A DNA stretch of 64,000 bases from Prosthecomicrobium pneumaticum (GTDB lineage: Bacteria; Pseudomonadota; Alphaproteobacteria; Rhizobiales; Kaistiaceae). Shown here piece by piece: positions 16,778 to 25,900 of the stretch (the stretch's first letter is position 1; every line of letters begins with the position of its first letter). The translations under genes were made by a program, and so were the position numbers. Below the pieces are notes generated by a model. It was not told the DNA's origin and did no database searches. It saw only the letters and a program-made list of their open reading frames with translations. The stretch is taken from contig NZ_JACHOO010000006.1 of assembly GCF_014199915.1 (NCBI RefSeq), positions 124,001 through 188,000 on the forward strand, written 5' to 3'.

Positions 16778-17800
16778 TTACGCCTCCGCTGCCCCGGAGG
16801 GATCGGCGCATTCGGTCGTCGGCCCCGGCGAGGAGTCCGGGATGATGCCCTCACAGGCGATGAGATGGCGGAGCGCGAGAAACGGCCGGCGGTTCTCGTG
16901 GGCGGCCATGCCGTTCGAGGTCAACCCGATGGTGCGCTCGTCGAGCGTCAACACCGCCGCATCGCCCTCCGCCATCATCAGGGGCGTATTGGCCGACGGC
17001 TGGGCCAGCACACCGATGTCCGCGGAGGCTGAGGGGAGGTTACTCTTCGACGTCGACGAGGCCGGGCTCTTCCGGCTCATCCCATGGCGATGCCCGGGGA
17101 GGTTTCCCGCCGTCAGACCGATCTTCTCCGCGCCGCCGGGCGTGGAGAACAGGAATGTCTGATTGCTTCCGACCGCCGCGCGCCCGGTGAGGTTTGGAAG
17201 CGCGAACTCAAAGAGCTTTGCATTGCCTCCATACGTATTCCCGATCACAGCGTAGAGAGCCGGGTAGCTCGTTGTCTGGCGCGTCGTGCCATCGCAGGGG
17301 AGTCAACCCGGAGTGTCGTAAGGCCTGGTAAAGAGTCTAATCTCGCCAACGAAGGCTGAATGTTGGAGTGCGCCTCACCTTCGCCGATCTCCCCGATCAT
17401 CTCGGAATCGATTGCGAACACCGTCGCGCCGAACGCCGCATAGAGCGGATAGCCGGGCGTGGACGCATAGATGTTGTCGGCAACGGTGCTCTTCGACGCC
17501 GCGGCCGCCACCTGCAGCGTATGACGATGCGAGGGCATGTTTTCCGGCCCGAGAGCGACCGACGCCGCGCCTCCCTTCTTGCCGAGCACAGAGTCGCCAT
17601 CCCCGCCGCTGCCGACTGGCACCCGCCCGCGGAGATCGGGCAGGGCAAGGGTCTCCGGCTCCTTCCCCCATAGATGTTACGGATGACCTGGTAGAGACCC
17701 TGGTATTCCCGGACCGGTAGACTCTGCCCCTCGCAGGGCAGCCAGCCCGCCGGCACCGCGCCGAACGCGAAGGCTCTGATCTCGCCAATATACGGTTCCA
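16778..17800 (-). pseudogene. Decayed two-domain tail-collar paralogue
   Basis: Conceptual translation from 17800 gives LEPYIGEIRAF, matching MEPYIGEIRPF of the intact neighbour with the start ATG changed to CTG. The first domain breaks after NIYGG in a run of five G near 17660, where a one-base loss shifts the frame; it resumes as ETLALPDLRGRVPVG. After EAHSNIQP (near 17345) a deletion fuses it to the second domain FVGEIRLF in another frame. There the expected GWLPCDG reads G-stop-LPCDG (TGA for TGG near 17304). The rest, with IGNTYGG and LPNLTGR, runs on to 16778. Four lesions make it non-functional unless recoded. Confidence 0.8.
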
Positions 17801-17996
17801 GCGCGCTCCCCGGCGTCGGCCGCAACCGCCTCAGGCGCCGCCACGACCGGGGATCGGGCTCGGGGCATAATTCCGGGATGTCAAATCGGACGGGCAACCG
17901 TTCTGCCTGCACCCGCCAGGGTCGTTCCGACTCTGCCGGCGGCGCTCGCGGCCGTTCCCGCCGCACCGTCCGTGCACCGTCTGACCGGCCGCCGCC

Positions 17997-18842
17997 TCAG
18001 AGCCGCCGGATGCTGCGCGGGGCGCCGATCCGGGCGATCGCCCCGGCGAGCGGCTCCCTCACCACCTGCATCTGGAAGCCGCTCGCGTGCAGCAGCGTCT
18101 CGTCCGCCGCGACGAGCCCGACATGGCCCGGCCAGAAGACCAGATCGCCCCGCCGCGGCGGCCCCTCCGCCGGGCGGCCCACGGCGCTCTCCTGCAGGTC
18201 GCTGTCGCGCGGCGCGGCGATGCCGCAAGCCGCGAGCGACAGCTGCACGAGGGCGGAGCAGTCGAGCCCCAGGCTGGTGCGGCCGCCCCAGAGATAGGGC
18301 GCGCCGAGAAACCCTTCCGCCACCGCCACCCAGTCGTCCGCATGCGGCGCGTCGAGCGGCGCGACATGACGGTCGACCACCGCCGCGGCGCCGTCCGCGG
18401 TCATCCGGTAGAGCGTGCCGCGGGTCTCGACCGCCTCGCCGAGCGCCAGCGTCGCGCCGAGCGACAGCGCCTCGCGCGGCGGGCGCCTCAAGTCCGGCGC
18501 CGGATAGAGGAAGGTGCGCGGCACGATCACCCGGTGCGTCGGCTCGGGCGCGAGGGGCCCGAGTGCATCAGCGGAGAAATAGCCGACATAGCCGTCGGTC
18601 TCGATCTGGCCCCAGGCCCAGCCCTCGATCGTCTCCTCGAACACCCGCACCACCTCGCCGCGGAGCGCTTCGGTCTCGAAGGGAAGGTCCGGCCGCGGCG
18701 CGGCGCGCAGCGGCACGGAGGCGAGCGCGATCCGCCACCGTTCGCCCTCGACGAACTGCCCGGCGGCGACGAGACCCTCGAGCCGGCGGTCGGCGAGATC
18801 GGGGCGATGGGCGGCGATGCGGCGGTCGGGCGGCGCGGTCAA
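17997..18842 (-). CDS. NlpC/P60 (C40) peptidase with SH3-like domains
   Basis: A 281-residue protein. TTG 18842 overlaps the stop of the MarR gene (TTGA). Residues 30-150 look like bacterial SH3 modules (EGWAWGQIETDGYVGYFSAD). The C-terminal domain carries catalytic Cys in LGLDCSALVQ, His in GHVGLV and a following HASG block. It should cleave gamma-D-Glu-meso-DAP bonds in peptidoglycan fragments; no signal peptide is seen, so cytoplasmic recycling is likely. The pairing with an M17 aminopeptidase upstream is common in Hyphomicrobiales. Confidence 0.9.
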   Translation of the reverse strand: MTAPPDRRIAAHRPDLADRRLEGLVAAGQFVEGERWRIALASVPLRAAPRPDLPFETEALRGEVVRVFEETIEGWAWGQIETDGYVGYFSADALGPLAPEPTHRVIVPRTFLYPAPDLRRPPREALSLGATLALGEAVETRGTLYRMTADGAAAVVDRHVAPLDAPHADDWVAVAEGFLGAPYLWGGRTSLGLDCSALVQLSLAACGIAAPRDSDLQESAVGRPAEGPPRRGDLVFWPGHVGLVAADETLLHASGFQMQVVREPLAGAIARIGAPRSIRRL

Positions 18843-19189
18843 AGCGGCAGCTCCCGGGTGCGGGCGACGATCATGTCGCCGAGCCGCTCGACGGCGAGCG
18901 CGCCCTCGACCGTGCGCTGCACGACGACATTGCGCCGGTCGGCGGCGTCGCGGCGGCGATCGAGCAGTTTCAGCTTGCCCATCGTGTCGAGCGCCCTTGT
19001 GATCGCCGGCTTCGTCACCTTGAGCTTCGCCGCGAGCCCGCGCACGGTGTGGGGCGGCGGCTCGAGATAGACGGTGAGGAGCACCGCCATCTGGCGGGCC
19101 GAGAGGTCCGGCTCGCCGTCCCGCACGATGTCGAACATCACGTCGTGCCACAGGCGCAGCGCCTGGCTCGGCCTCAGCTCAACCGGCAT
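18839..19189 (-). CDS. MarR-type winged-helix regulator
   Basis: A 116-residue protein with LSARQMAVLLTVYLEPPPHTVRG leading to the helix-turn-helix LAAKLKVTKPAITRALDTM and the wing DRRRDAADRRNVVV, as in MarR proteins. It lies between the aminopeptidase (67 bp gap) and the C40 peptidase (4-bp overlap) on one strand, so it may regulate the peptidase operon. The ligand is unknown. Confidence 0.85.
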   Translation of the reverse strand: MPVELRPSQALRLWHDVMFDIVRDGEPDLSARQMAVLLTVYLEPPPHTVRGLAAKLKVTKPAITRALDTMGKLKLLDRRRDAADRRNVVVQRTVEGALAVERLGDMIVARTRELPL

Positions 19190-19256
19190 GGCTCGACCTC
19201 GCGACCCGCTCCGATCGTTTCGGAGGCGTTCCGTTTAGCCGGGCGCGCGCCGTCCT

Positions 19257-20648
19257 TCAAGCCGGCCGGCCGTAGCGCGCCTCGATGAGGGAAAAGAGCG
19301 CGCGGATCGCCTGCGCCTCGCCGCCCTCCGGCCGGGCCGGCCGCGAGGACGGGTTCCAGGCATAGATGTCGGCATGGATCCAGGGGATCGCCTCGGGCAC
19401 GAAGCGGGCGAGGAAGAGTGCCGCGGTGATCGAGCCGGCCATGCCGCCCGAGCCGGCATTGTTGATGTCGGCCATCTTCGAATCGAGCATCGCCGCATAG
19501 GGCCGCCAGAGCGGCAGCCGCCACAGCGGGTCGCCGACCCGCTCGGCGTGCCCGGAAAGCGCGGCGGCGAGGGCGTCGTCGCGGGTGAAGAAGGGCGGCA
19601 CCTCCGGCCCGAGCGCCACCCGCGCCGCGCCGGTCAGCGTCGCGAGGTCGATCAGCAAATCGGGCGTCTCTTCCGCGGCAAGGGCGAGCGCGTCGGCGAG
19701 CACGAGCCGGCCCTCGGCGTCGGTGTTGCCGATCTCGACCGAAAGCCCGGCGCGCGAGCGCAGGATGTCGCCGGGGCGGAAGGCATCGCCCGAGATCGCG
19801 TTCTCGACCGCCGGCACGATCAGCCGCAGCCGCACCGGCAGGTTCATCGCCATGATCATCTCGGCGAGGCCGAGCGCGTTCGCCGCGCCGCCCATGTCCT
19901 TCTTCATCAGGAGCATGCCGGAGGAGGGCTTGATATCGAGCCCGCCGGTGTCGAACACCACACCCTTGCCGACCAGCGTCACTTTCGGATGATCGGCCTC
20001 GCCCCAGGTGAGATCGACGAGGCGCGGCGCGCGAGCCGGCGATGCCGCGCGGCCGACCGCGTGCACCATCGGGAAGCCGGCGGCGAGCAGACGGTCGCCG
20101 ACCACCTCCTCGACGGCCGCGCCATGGCGAAGCGCCGCGGCGCGGATCGCCTCGGCGAGTTCGGCCGGGCCGAGATCGTTCGCCGGCGTATTGACGAGGT
20201 CGCGCACCAGCGCGACGGCGCGTGCGATGGTGCGGGCGCGGTGCGGCGCGACGCCCTTCGGCAGCAGGAGCCGCGGCACCGGTCCGCTGGCGGCCCGATA
20301 GCGAGAGAAGCGGTAATTGCCGAGCGCCCAGCCGATCGCGGCATGGAGCGGATCGGGCAGCGCACCGACGAAATCATAGTCGCCCTGCGGCAGCAGGCCG
20401 GGCAGGCTGCCCGCCATCAGGGGGTTCCGCGCCGCGCCGTTGCCGCCGACGCCGAACAGCACCTTGCCGAGCGTGCCGAGCGCGGTCGGCAGCAGCGCCA
20501 CCATGCCGGCGCCGGCGTCGAACCGGCTCGCCCTGGCCCAGGCCGCCTCGGATTCGGAGAGCGTCTCGAAGAGGGCGCCGAGCCCGTCCGGATCGACGAC
20601 ATGGATCGGCGTCGGCTGGTCGCACGCCTCGATCAGGCTGTCGCTCAC
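19257..20648 (-). CDS. M17 leucyl aminopeptidase family protein
   Basis: A 463-residue protein. GTG 20648 is preferred because GGAGCGCGAT lies just before it; ATG 20714 would add MI(LA)n encoded by a hexamer repeat. The C-terminal catalytic domain has VGKGVVFDTGGLDIKPSSG (metal-binding Lys and Asp), MLLMKKDMGGA and NTDAEGRLVLADAL (metal ligands and catalytic Arg), all intact. Two metal ions release N-terminal residues from peptides. It leads the minus-strand set with marR and the C40 peptidase, pointing to peptide or murein-peptide recycling. Confidence 0.93.
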   Translation of the reverse strand: MSDSLIEACDQPTPIHVVDPDGLGALFETLSESEAAWARASRFDAGAGMVALLPTALGTLGKVLFGVGGNGAARNPLMAGSLPGLLPQGDYDFVGALPDPLHAAIGWALGNYRFSRYRAASGPVPRLLLPKGVAPHRARTIARAVALVRDLVNTPANDLGPAELAEAIRAAALRHGAAVEEVVGDRLLAAGFPMVHAVGRAASPARAPRLVDLTWGEADHPKVTLVGKGVVFDTGGLDIKPSSGMLLMKKDMGGAANALGLAEMIMAMNLPVRLRLIVPAVENAISGDAFRPGDILRSRAGLSVEIGNTDAEGRLVLADALALAAEETPDLLIDLATLTGAARVALGPEVPPFFTRDDALAAALSGHAERVGDPLWRLPLWRPYAAMLDSKMADINNAGSGGMAGSITAALFLARFVPEAIPWIHADIYAWNPSSRPARPEGGEAQAIRALFSLIEARYGRPA

Positions 20649-20671
20649 ATCGCGCTCCGGACTGCGGAAAA

Positions 20672-20707
20672 GGGCAAGGGCAAGGGCAAGGGCAAGGGCA
20701 AGGGCAA
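20672..20707. repeat. Six tandem GGGCAA hexamers
   Basis: Six perfect copies of GGGCAA lie 24-59 bp before GTG 20648 of the aminopeptidase. On the coding strand they read as Leu-Ala pairs if the ATG at 20714 is used. Slippage would change the leader length, or add and remove two residues at a time, without breaking the frame. Confidence 0.9.
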
Positions 20708-20859
20708 GGATCATGCCGCCCCGCCCGGCCCGGAGCAAGGCGCGAACGGCCGCAGCCCCGCCAGCCGGTCGGCCCCCTCCCTCCCCCCGTGTCGGGGAGG
20801 GCCGGGGTTGAGGTGATTGCGCCGAAGACGGAGGCTCGCCACCGCCCCCGAGAGCACCC

Positions 20860-22695
20860 GTCACCCCGGCCTCCGTGCCGGGGTCCATACTCGTGACGCC
20901 GGGCGAGGGGGTACCGCCACCCGCTGCGCCGCCCGCGCGCCACCTCCACCCCCGGCATCCCGGGCGAGGCGAAGCCGAGACGCGGGACCCATCGCGCGGA
21001 GCTCGGGCCGGGTCCGATCGGGGCGACCGTCGCGCGGCCTGATGGGTCCCGGCTTTCGCCGGGATGACGGATGGGGACGACCCTCACACCGCCCACCCGC
21101 ACGATTGGGGATGCCGGCGCGGAGGCCGGCATGACGGATGGTGAGGGCTGTTCGAAAACCTCTCACGGATGCGAGAAGGCGCCATCGGGCCGCTGAACGC
21201 CGAGACCGTCGGGGCCGCCGAGCCCCCTCACCACCCGAGAGCACCCGAAGCACCCGTCACCCCGGCCTCCGTGCCGGGGTCCATACTCGTGACGCCGAGC
21301 CGCCCGCGCGCCACCTCCACCCCCGGCATCCTGGACGAGGCGAAGCCAGCCCCGGGATTCATCAAGCCGAGCAATGCATCAGGGGCGGCACGACAACGCC
21401 TTGCCGCACGATTATGGAGGCCGGCACGGAGGCCGGCATGACGGATAGTGAGGGCCGTTCGAAAACCGTTCACGGATGCGAGAAGGCGCCATCGAGCCGC
21501 TGAAGGCCGAGACCGTCGGGGCCGCCGAGCCCCCTCACCACCCGAAGCACCCGAAGCACCCGTCACCCCGGCCTCCGTGCCGGGGTCCATACTCGTGACG
21601 CCGGGCGAGGGGACACCGCCACCCGCCGGGCCGCCCGTGCGCCCCCTCCACCCCCGGCATCCGGAACGAGGCGAAGCCAGCCCCGGGACCCATCGCGCAG
21701 AGCTCGGGCCGGGTCCGATCGGGGCGACCGTCGCGCGGCGTGATGGGTCCCGGCTTTCGCCCGGATGACGGATGGGGACGACCCTCACACCACCCACCCT
21801 CACGATTATGGAGGCCGGCACGGAGGCCGGCATGACGGATGGTGAGGGCTGTTCGAAAACCGTTCACGGATGCGAGAAGGCGCCATCGAGCCGCTGAAGG
21901 CCGAGACCGTCGGGACCGGAGAGCCCCCTCACCGGCCCGAAGCACCCGTCACCCCGGCCTCCGTGCCGGGAGTCCATACTCGTGACGCCGCGCCGCCCGC
22001 GCGCCCCCTCCACCCCCGGCATCCCGGGCGAGGCGAAGCCGGGACCCGGGATTCATCGCGCAGAGTTCGGGCCGGGTCCGATCGGGGCGACCGTCGCGCG
22101 GCGTGATGGGTCCCGGCTTTCGCGGGGATGACACATGGGGACGACCCTCACACCACCCGGCCGGACGATTATGGATGCCGGCACGGAGGCCGGCATGACG
22201 GATGGTGAGGGCTGTTCGAAAACCGTTCACGGATGCGAGAAGGCGCCATCGAGCCGCTGAAGCCGGAGACCGTCGGGACCGGAGAACCCCCTCACCACCC
22301 GAGAGCACCCGTCACCCCGGCCTCCGTGCCGGGAGTCCATACTCGTGACGCCGGGCCACCCGTGCGCCACCGCCACCCCCGGCATCTCGAGGCGAAGCCA
22401 ACCCCGGGATTCATCAAGCCGAGCAATGCCTCAGGGGCGGCACGACAACGCCTTGCCGCACGATTATGGATGCCGGCACGGAGGCCGGCATGACGGATGG
22501 TGAGGGCTGTTCGAAAACCGTTCACGGATGCGAGAAGGCGCCATCGGGCCGCTGAACGCCGAGACCGTCGGGGCCGCCGAGCCCCCTCACCACCCGAGAG
22601 CACCCGAAGCACCCGTCACCCCGGCCTCCGTGCCGGGGTCCATACTCGTGACGCCGGGCGAGGGGACACCGCCACCCGCCGCGCCGCCCGGGCGC
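20860..22695. repeat. Macrosatellite of REP-like palindromes, about 5.3 units
   Basis: A gene-free tract (whole gap 20649-22908). An anchor beginning GTCACCCCGGCCTCCGTGCC recurs at 20860, 21256, 21562, 21948, 22311 and 22615, giving periods of 396, 306, 386, 363 and 304 bp. Long units (1, 3, 4) contain a second palindrome with CCCGGCTTTCGC and a GGTCCGATCGGGGCGACC block; short units (2, 5) contain AAGCCGAGCAATGC instead. All share a segment GTTCGAAAACC...GGATGCGAGAAGG. Short frames here translate to Pro/Arg/Gly-rich strings such as RHAGLRAG, a known by-product of such elements, and are not genes. The array separates the divergent aminopeptidase control region from the end of the autotransporter gene. 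Confidence 0.9.
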
Positions 22696-22908
22696 GGCGC
22701 AGCCGAGGTCCATGATCGTGGCGCGGCAAAAACGTACGCCGCCACAGGCCGTCATCCCCGGCGAGGCGAGACCCGAGGATCCCGGACCCGTCTCATCGGG
22801 CAACGGGCGTGGCGGGAGCGCCCCCGTTCCTCTCCCGAGAGGAGAGAACCGAGGCCGCCCTCACGTCGGCATGCCAGACCGGACCCGAGACCCGCTCGGG
22901 CCACCGCC

Positions 22909-25900
22909 TCAGAAATGATGCGCCAGCGAGAATTGCGCGCCGGTCGCCCAGCCGCCGGAATAGGCGCGCACCAGGCCCTTGCCGGTCAGGTCGAGGAAGC
23001 CCTCGATGTCGCGCAGGGTCAGGCCGAGATCGGCCTCGACGATGTCGGCCGGAGAGGACAGACCCTCGACCATCCAGCGGAACCCGGGCGCGGCGAGCGA
23101 ATAGGCGGTCAGCGACCGATCCGTGTCGAACTGATGCGCATAGGCGACCCGCCCCGTCGCGCCGAACAGGAGGTTCTCGCCGACCGGGCCGAGCAGGTCG
23201 AAGCGGGCGCCGGCCGAGACAATTCGGGAATAGACATCCGAGCCGTCATAGTGGTTGCCATAGATCGGTTCGTCCTCCGACCAGCTCGGTTGCTTCAGCC
23301 AGTCGAGCTGAGCGAGCACGAAGGGCGAGATCGCGAGCCCGCCGAACTGGTGGCGCACGCCGACCTCCGCCGCCATGCCGAGCGCGGCGGCGTCGAAACT
23401 GCCGGTCACCAGGCGGCCGAGCGCCAGCCGGCTGATGCCGTTTTCGGTCCGCCCGCCGGTGACGAGGCCCTTCACATAGGGTCCCGCGTCGGACCAGGCG
23501 GCGGCATAGAGACCGAGCGTCTGGCTCACCACCGATCCGCTCGACCAGCGGTCCGGCACGGAGAAGGGCGCATCGCCCATCGAGAAGGCGACGCCGACGA
23601 GCGCGTTCGGAGACAGACGCCGCTGATAGCCGCCCGACAGGTCGTTGACCGTCTGCTCGGTGGTCGCCGTGTTCGGATTGCCGTCGCGGTCGCCCTCGAG
23701 CCGGGTCGCCCCGAACCAGGCCTCGCTCTCCTCGGCGCACTCGGGCAGCGGCCGCTGCGGATCGAAACGGCAGCCGATGGCGCCGTCGGCCTGGCCGAGC
23801 ATCGCCGAGGCGAAGGCGGCGCGCGCCGCGAAGGTCGCCCCCGGCACGGCGTTGAGCGCCTCGCCGTCGAGTGAATCATAGGCCGCCTGCAATTCCGGCA
23901 GGGTCGGAATCTGCAAGAGCTCGTCAGCGATCACCTGATAGGCCGGCACGCCGAAGGACTGGATGGCGTTGACCGCCTCGCCATAGCGGTTGGCGTTGGG
24001 GGTCAGCCCGTCCGGGGCGTAGTCGACGTCGTAGTCGAGATAGAGCGTGTCGGGCGAACCGTCCTCGAAATCGAGCGACGCCTGGAACACCGCGGTGGTC
24101 GAGGGCGTGCCGGTGCTGAAGGTCGGATAGATGGAGAGCCCGTCATCGGTGAGGCCGCCGGCGGCCGACAGGATCGGGATGTGGAAAGTGCCCGGTTTGC
24201 CGGCGCCGGTCGCCGGGTTGAGCGTCACATAGCCGTCGAGCTGCGCCGTGCCGGTCACCGCGACGAAGTCGGTGTAGTCGAGCGCCGGCGCGCCGGTCTG
24301 GAAGGCGATGTCGACGACGAGTTGCGCGTCGGCGTTCTGCAGATAATTGCCGGTGATCGTGGTGAGCCCGTTCGCATTGCTCGCGGACATCACCGAATCG
24401 ACCCCGCCCGGCGAAAAATAGCCGTTGTTGGTGAAGAGATTGCCGCTGCCGAGATAGACTGTCTTACCCGAATCATAGGTCGATCCGGCGCCGTTCAGCA
24501 GCGCGTTGGTGCCGCTGCCGAGCCAGATACTGCCGACGATCAGGCCGCCATTGCGGTTCTCGATCGAATCATTGCCGCTGGTGCCGGAGATGACCGTGTC
24601 GGCGATGCCGCCGAGCGTGACGAGCGTGGCCGGGTCCTCGAGATCGCCCTCCGCGTCGTTGACCACGGAATTGGTGGCGCCGCCGACGAGGGCGATCGCC
24701 TGGCCGCCCGTGCCGCCGGAGATCAGCCCCTTATTGGTGACGGTGAGATCGCCCAAGGTGCCCGCTCCGGTGCTCTCGACTTCGAGCGCGATGCAGCCGG
24801 CGCCGGCGCAGGCGATGCTGCCGCTGCTCGTCGCCGTGACGTCGCCGGCGTCGCCGCTCGCCGCCGAGGAGACCAGACGGACGGCGCGGAACGTGCCGTT
24901 CCAGTCGACGACGCCGTCCGTGTTGTCGAACGACACCGGGCCGGAATCGCCGGTCGCCGAGAGGCTCTCGCCGAGCACGGCGGAGTTGGTCCCCGCCGCC
25001 GTACTCGCCACCCGGCCTCCGGTATTGTCGATCGAGACCGTGCCCGAATCGCCGATCTCGCTCTCGCTCGAGGCATAGAGCCCGATCGCGGTGAACCCTT
25101 CGATCACACCGCCGGCATTGCTGACCGAGACGTCGCCGGACTGACCGACGCCGACCGGATCATAGACCATCGACCGCGCGACGACACCGTAGCTCGAGGC
25201 GCCGCCGAGCCGGACCGTGCCGGCATTCGAGACGGTGACGTCGCCGGAATCCGCATCCGTCGCGATGCTCAGCGCCATGATGCCGGCGGATTCGTCGCCG
25301 GCGACCGTCAGCGCCGCATCATTGGTCACCGTCACGGCGCCCGCGGCGCCCGCCTGCGCGCCGACCGGCGTGCCGTCCCAGAAGAGATTCTGCGCGACAT
25401 AGAAGCCGTCGCCGTTGACGCCGCCGACGCTCAGCGCCGTGATGCCGTCCGAGCGTGTGCCGACCGTGCCGACCGCACCGTGATTGGTGACGGTGACGGT
25501 GCCGCCGCTGCCGCCGACATCGCTCGGCGCGCCGGCCGTGCCGGCGAGGCCAAGGGTGCCGTCGGCACCGGCCGTCCAGGTCGCGGTCTTGCAGAGCGGC
25601 ACGACGTCGGTGTTACAGGATTCCTCCGAACCGCCTTCCCCGCCCAGACCGGCCGCGCCCGCAGCGCCCGCAGCGCCGGCGCCGCCGGCGATGCCGCCGA
25701 GGCTCTGTGCGAGGATCGCCGAGGCATGGTCCGCCCCGGTCGTCGCGAGCGTCGCGACATTGGTGACCACCACCGCGCCGCCATTGCCGCCGCCGCCGCC
25801 GACGCCGCCCGTGCCGCCCTGGCCTCCGGCACCACCATCGCCGCTCACCCCCGCCGATTCGGTGAGGGGTGTGGCGACATGGCCGGCTTCGCCGCCCGTG

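Noticed and set aside
14970-17800. Prophage remnant because of tail-collar domains
   Set aside because: No capsid, terminase, portal, integrase or lysis gene is present; collar-domain proteins also exist as host genes.
20860-22695. Possible CRISPR array
   Set aside because: Units are 304-396 bp, much of each unit is conserved, there are no short uniform repeats with unique spacers, and no cas gene is nearby.
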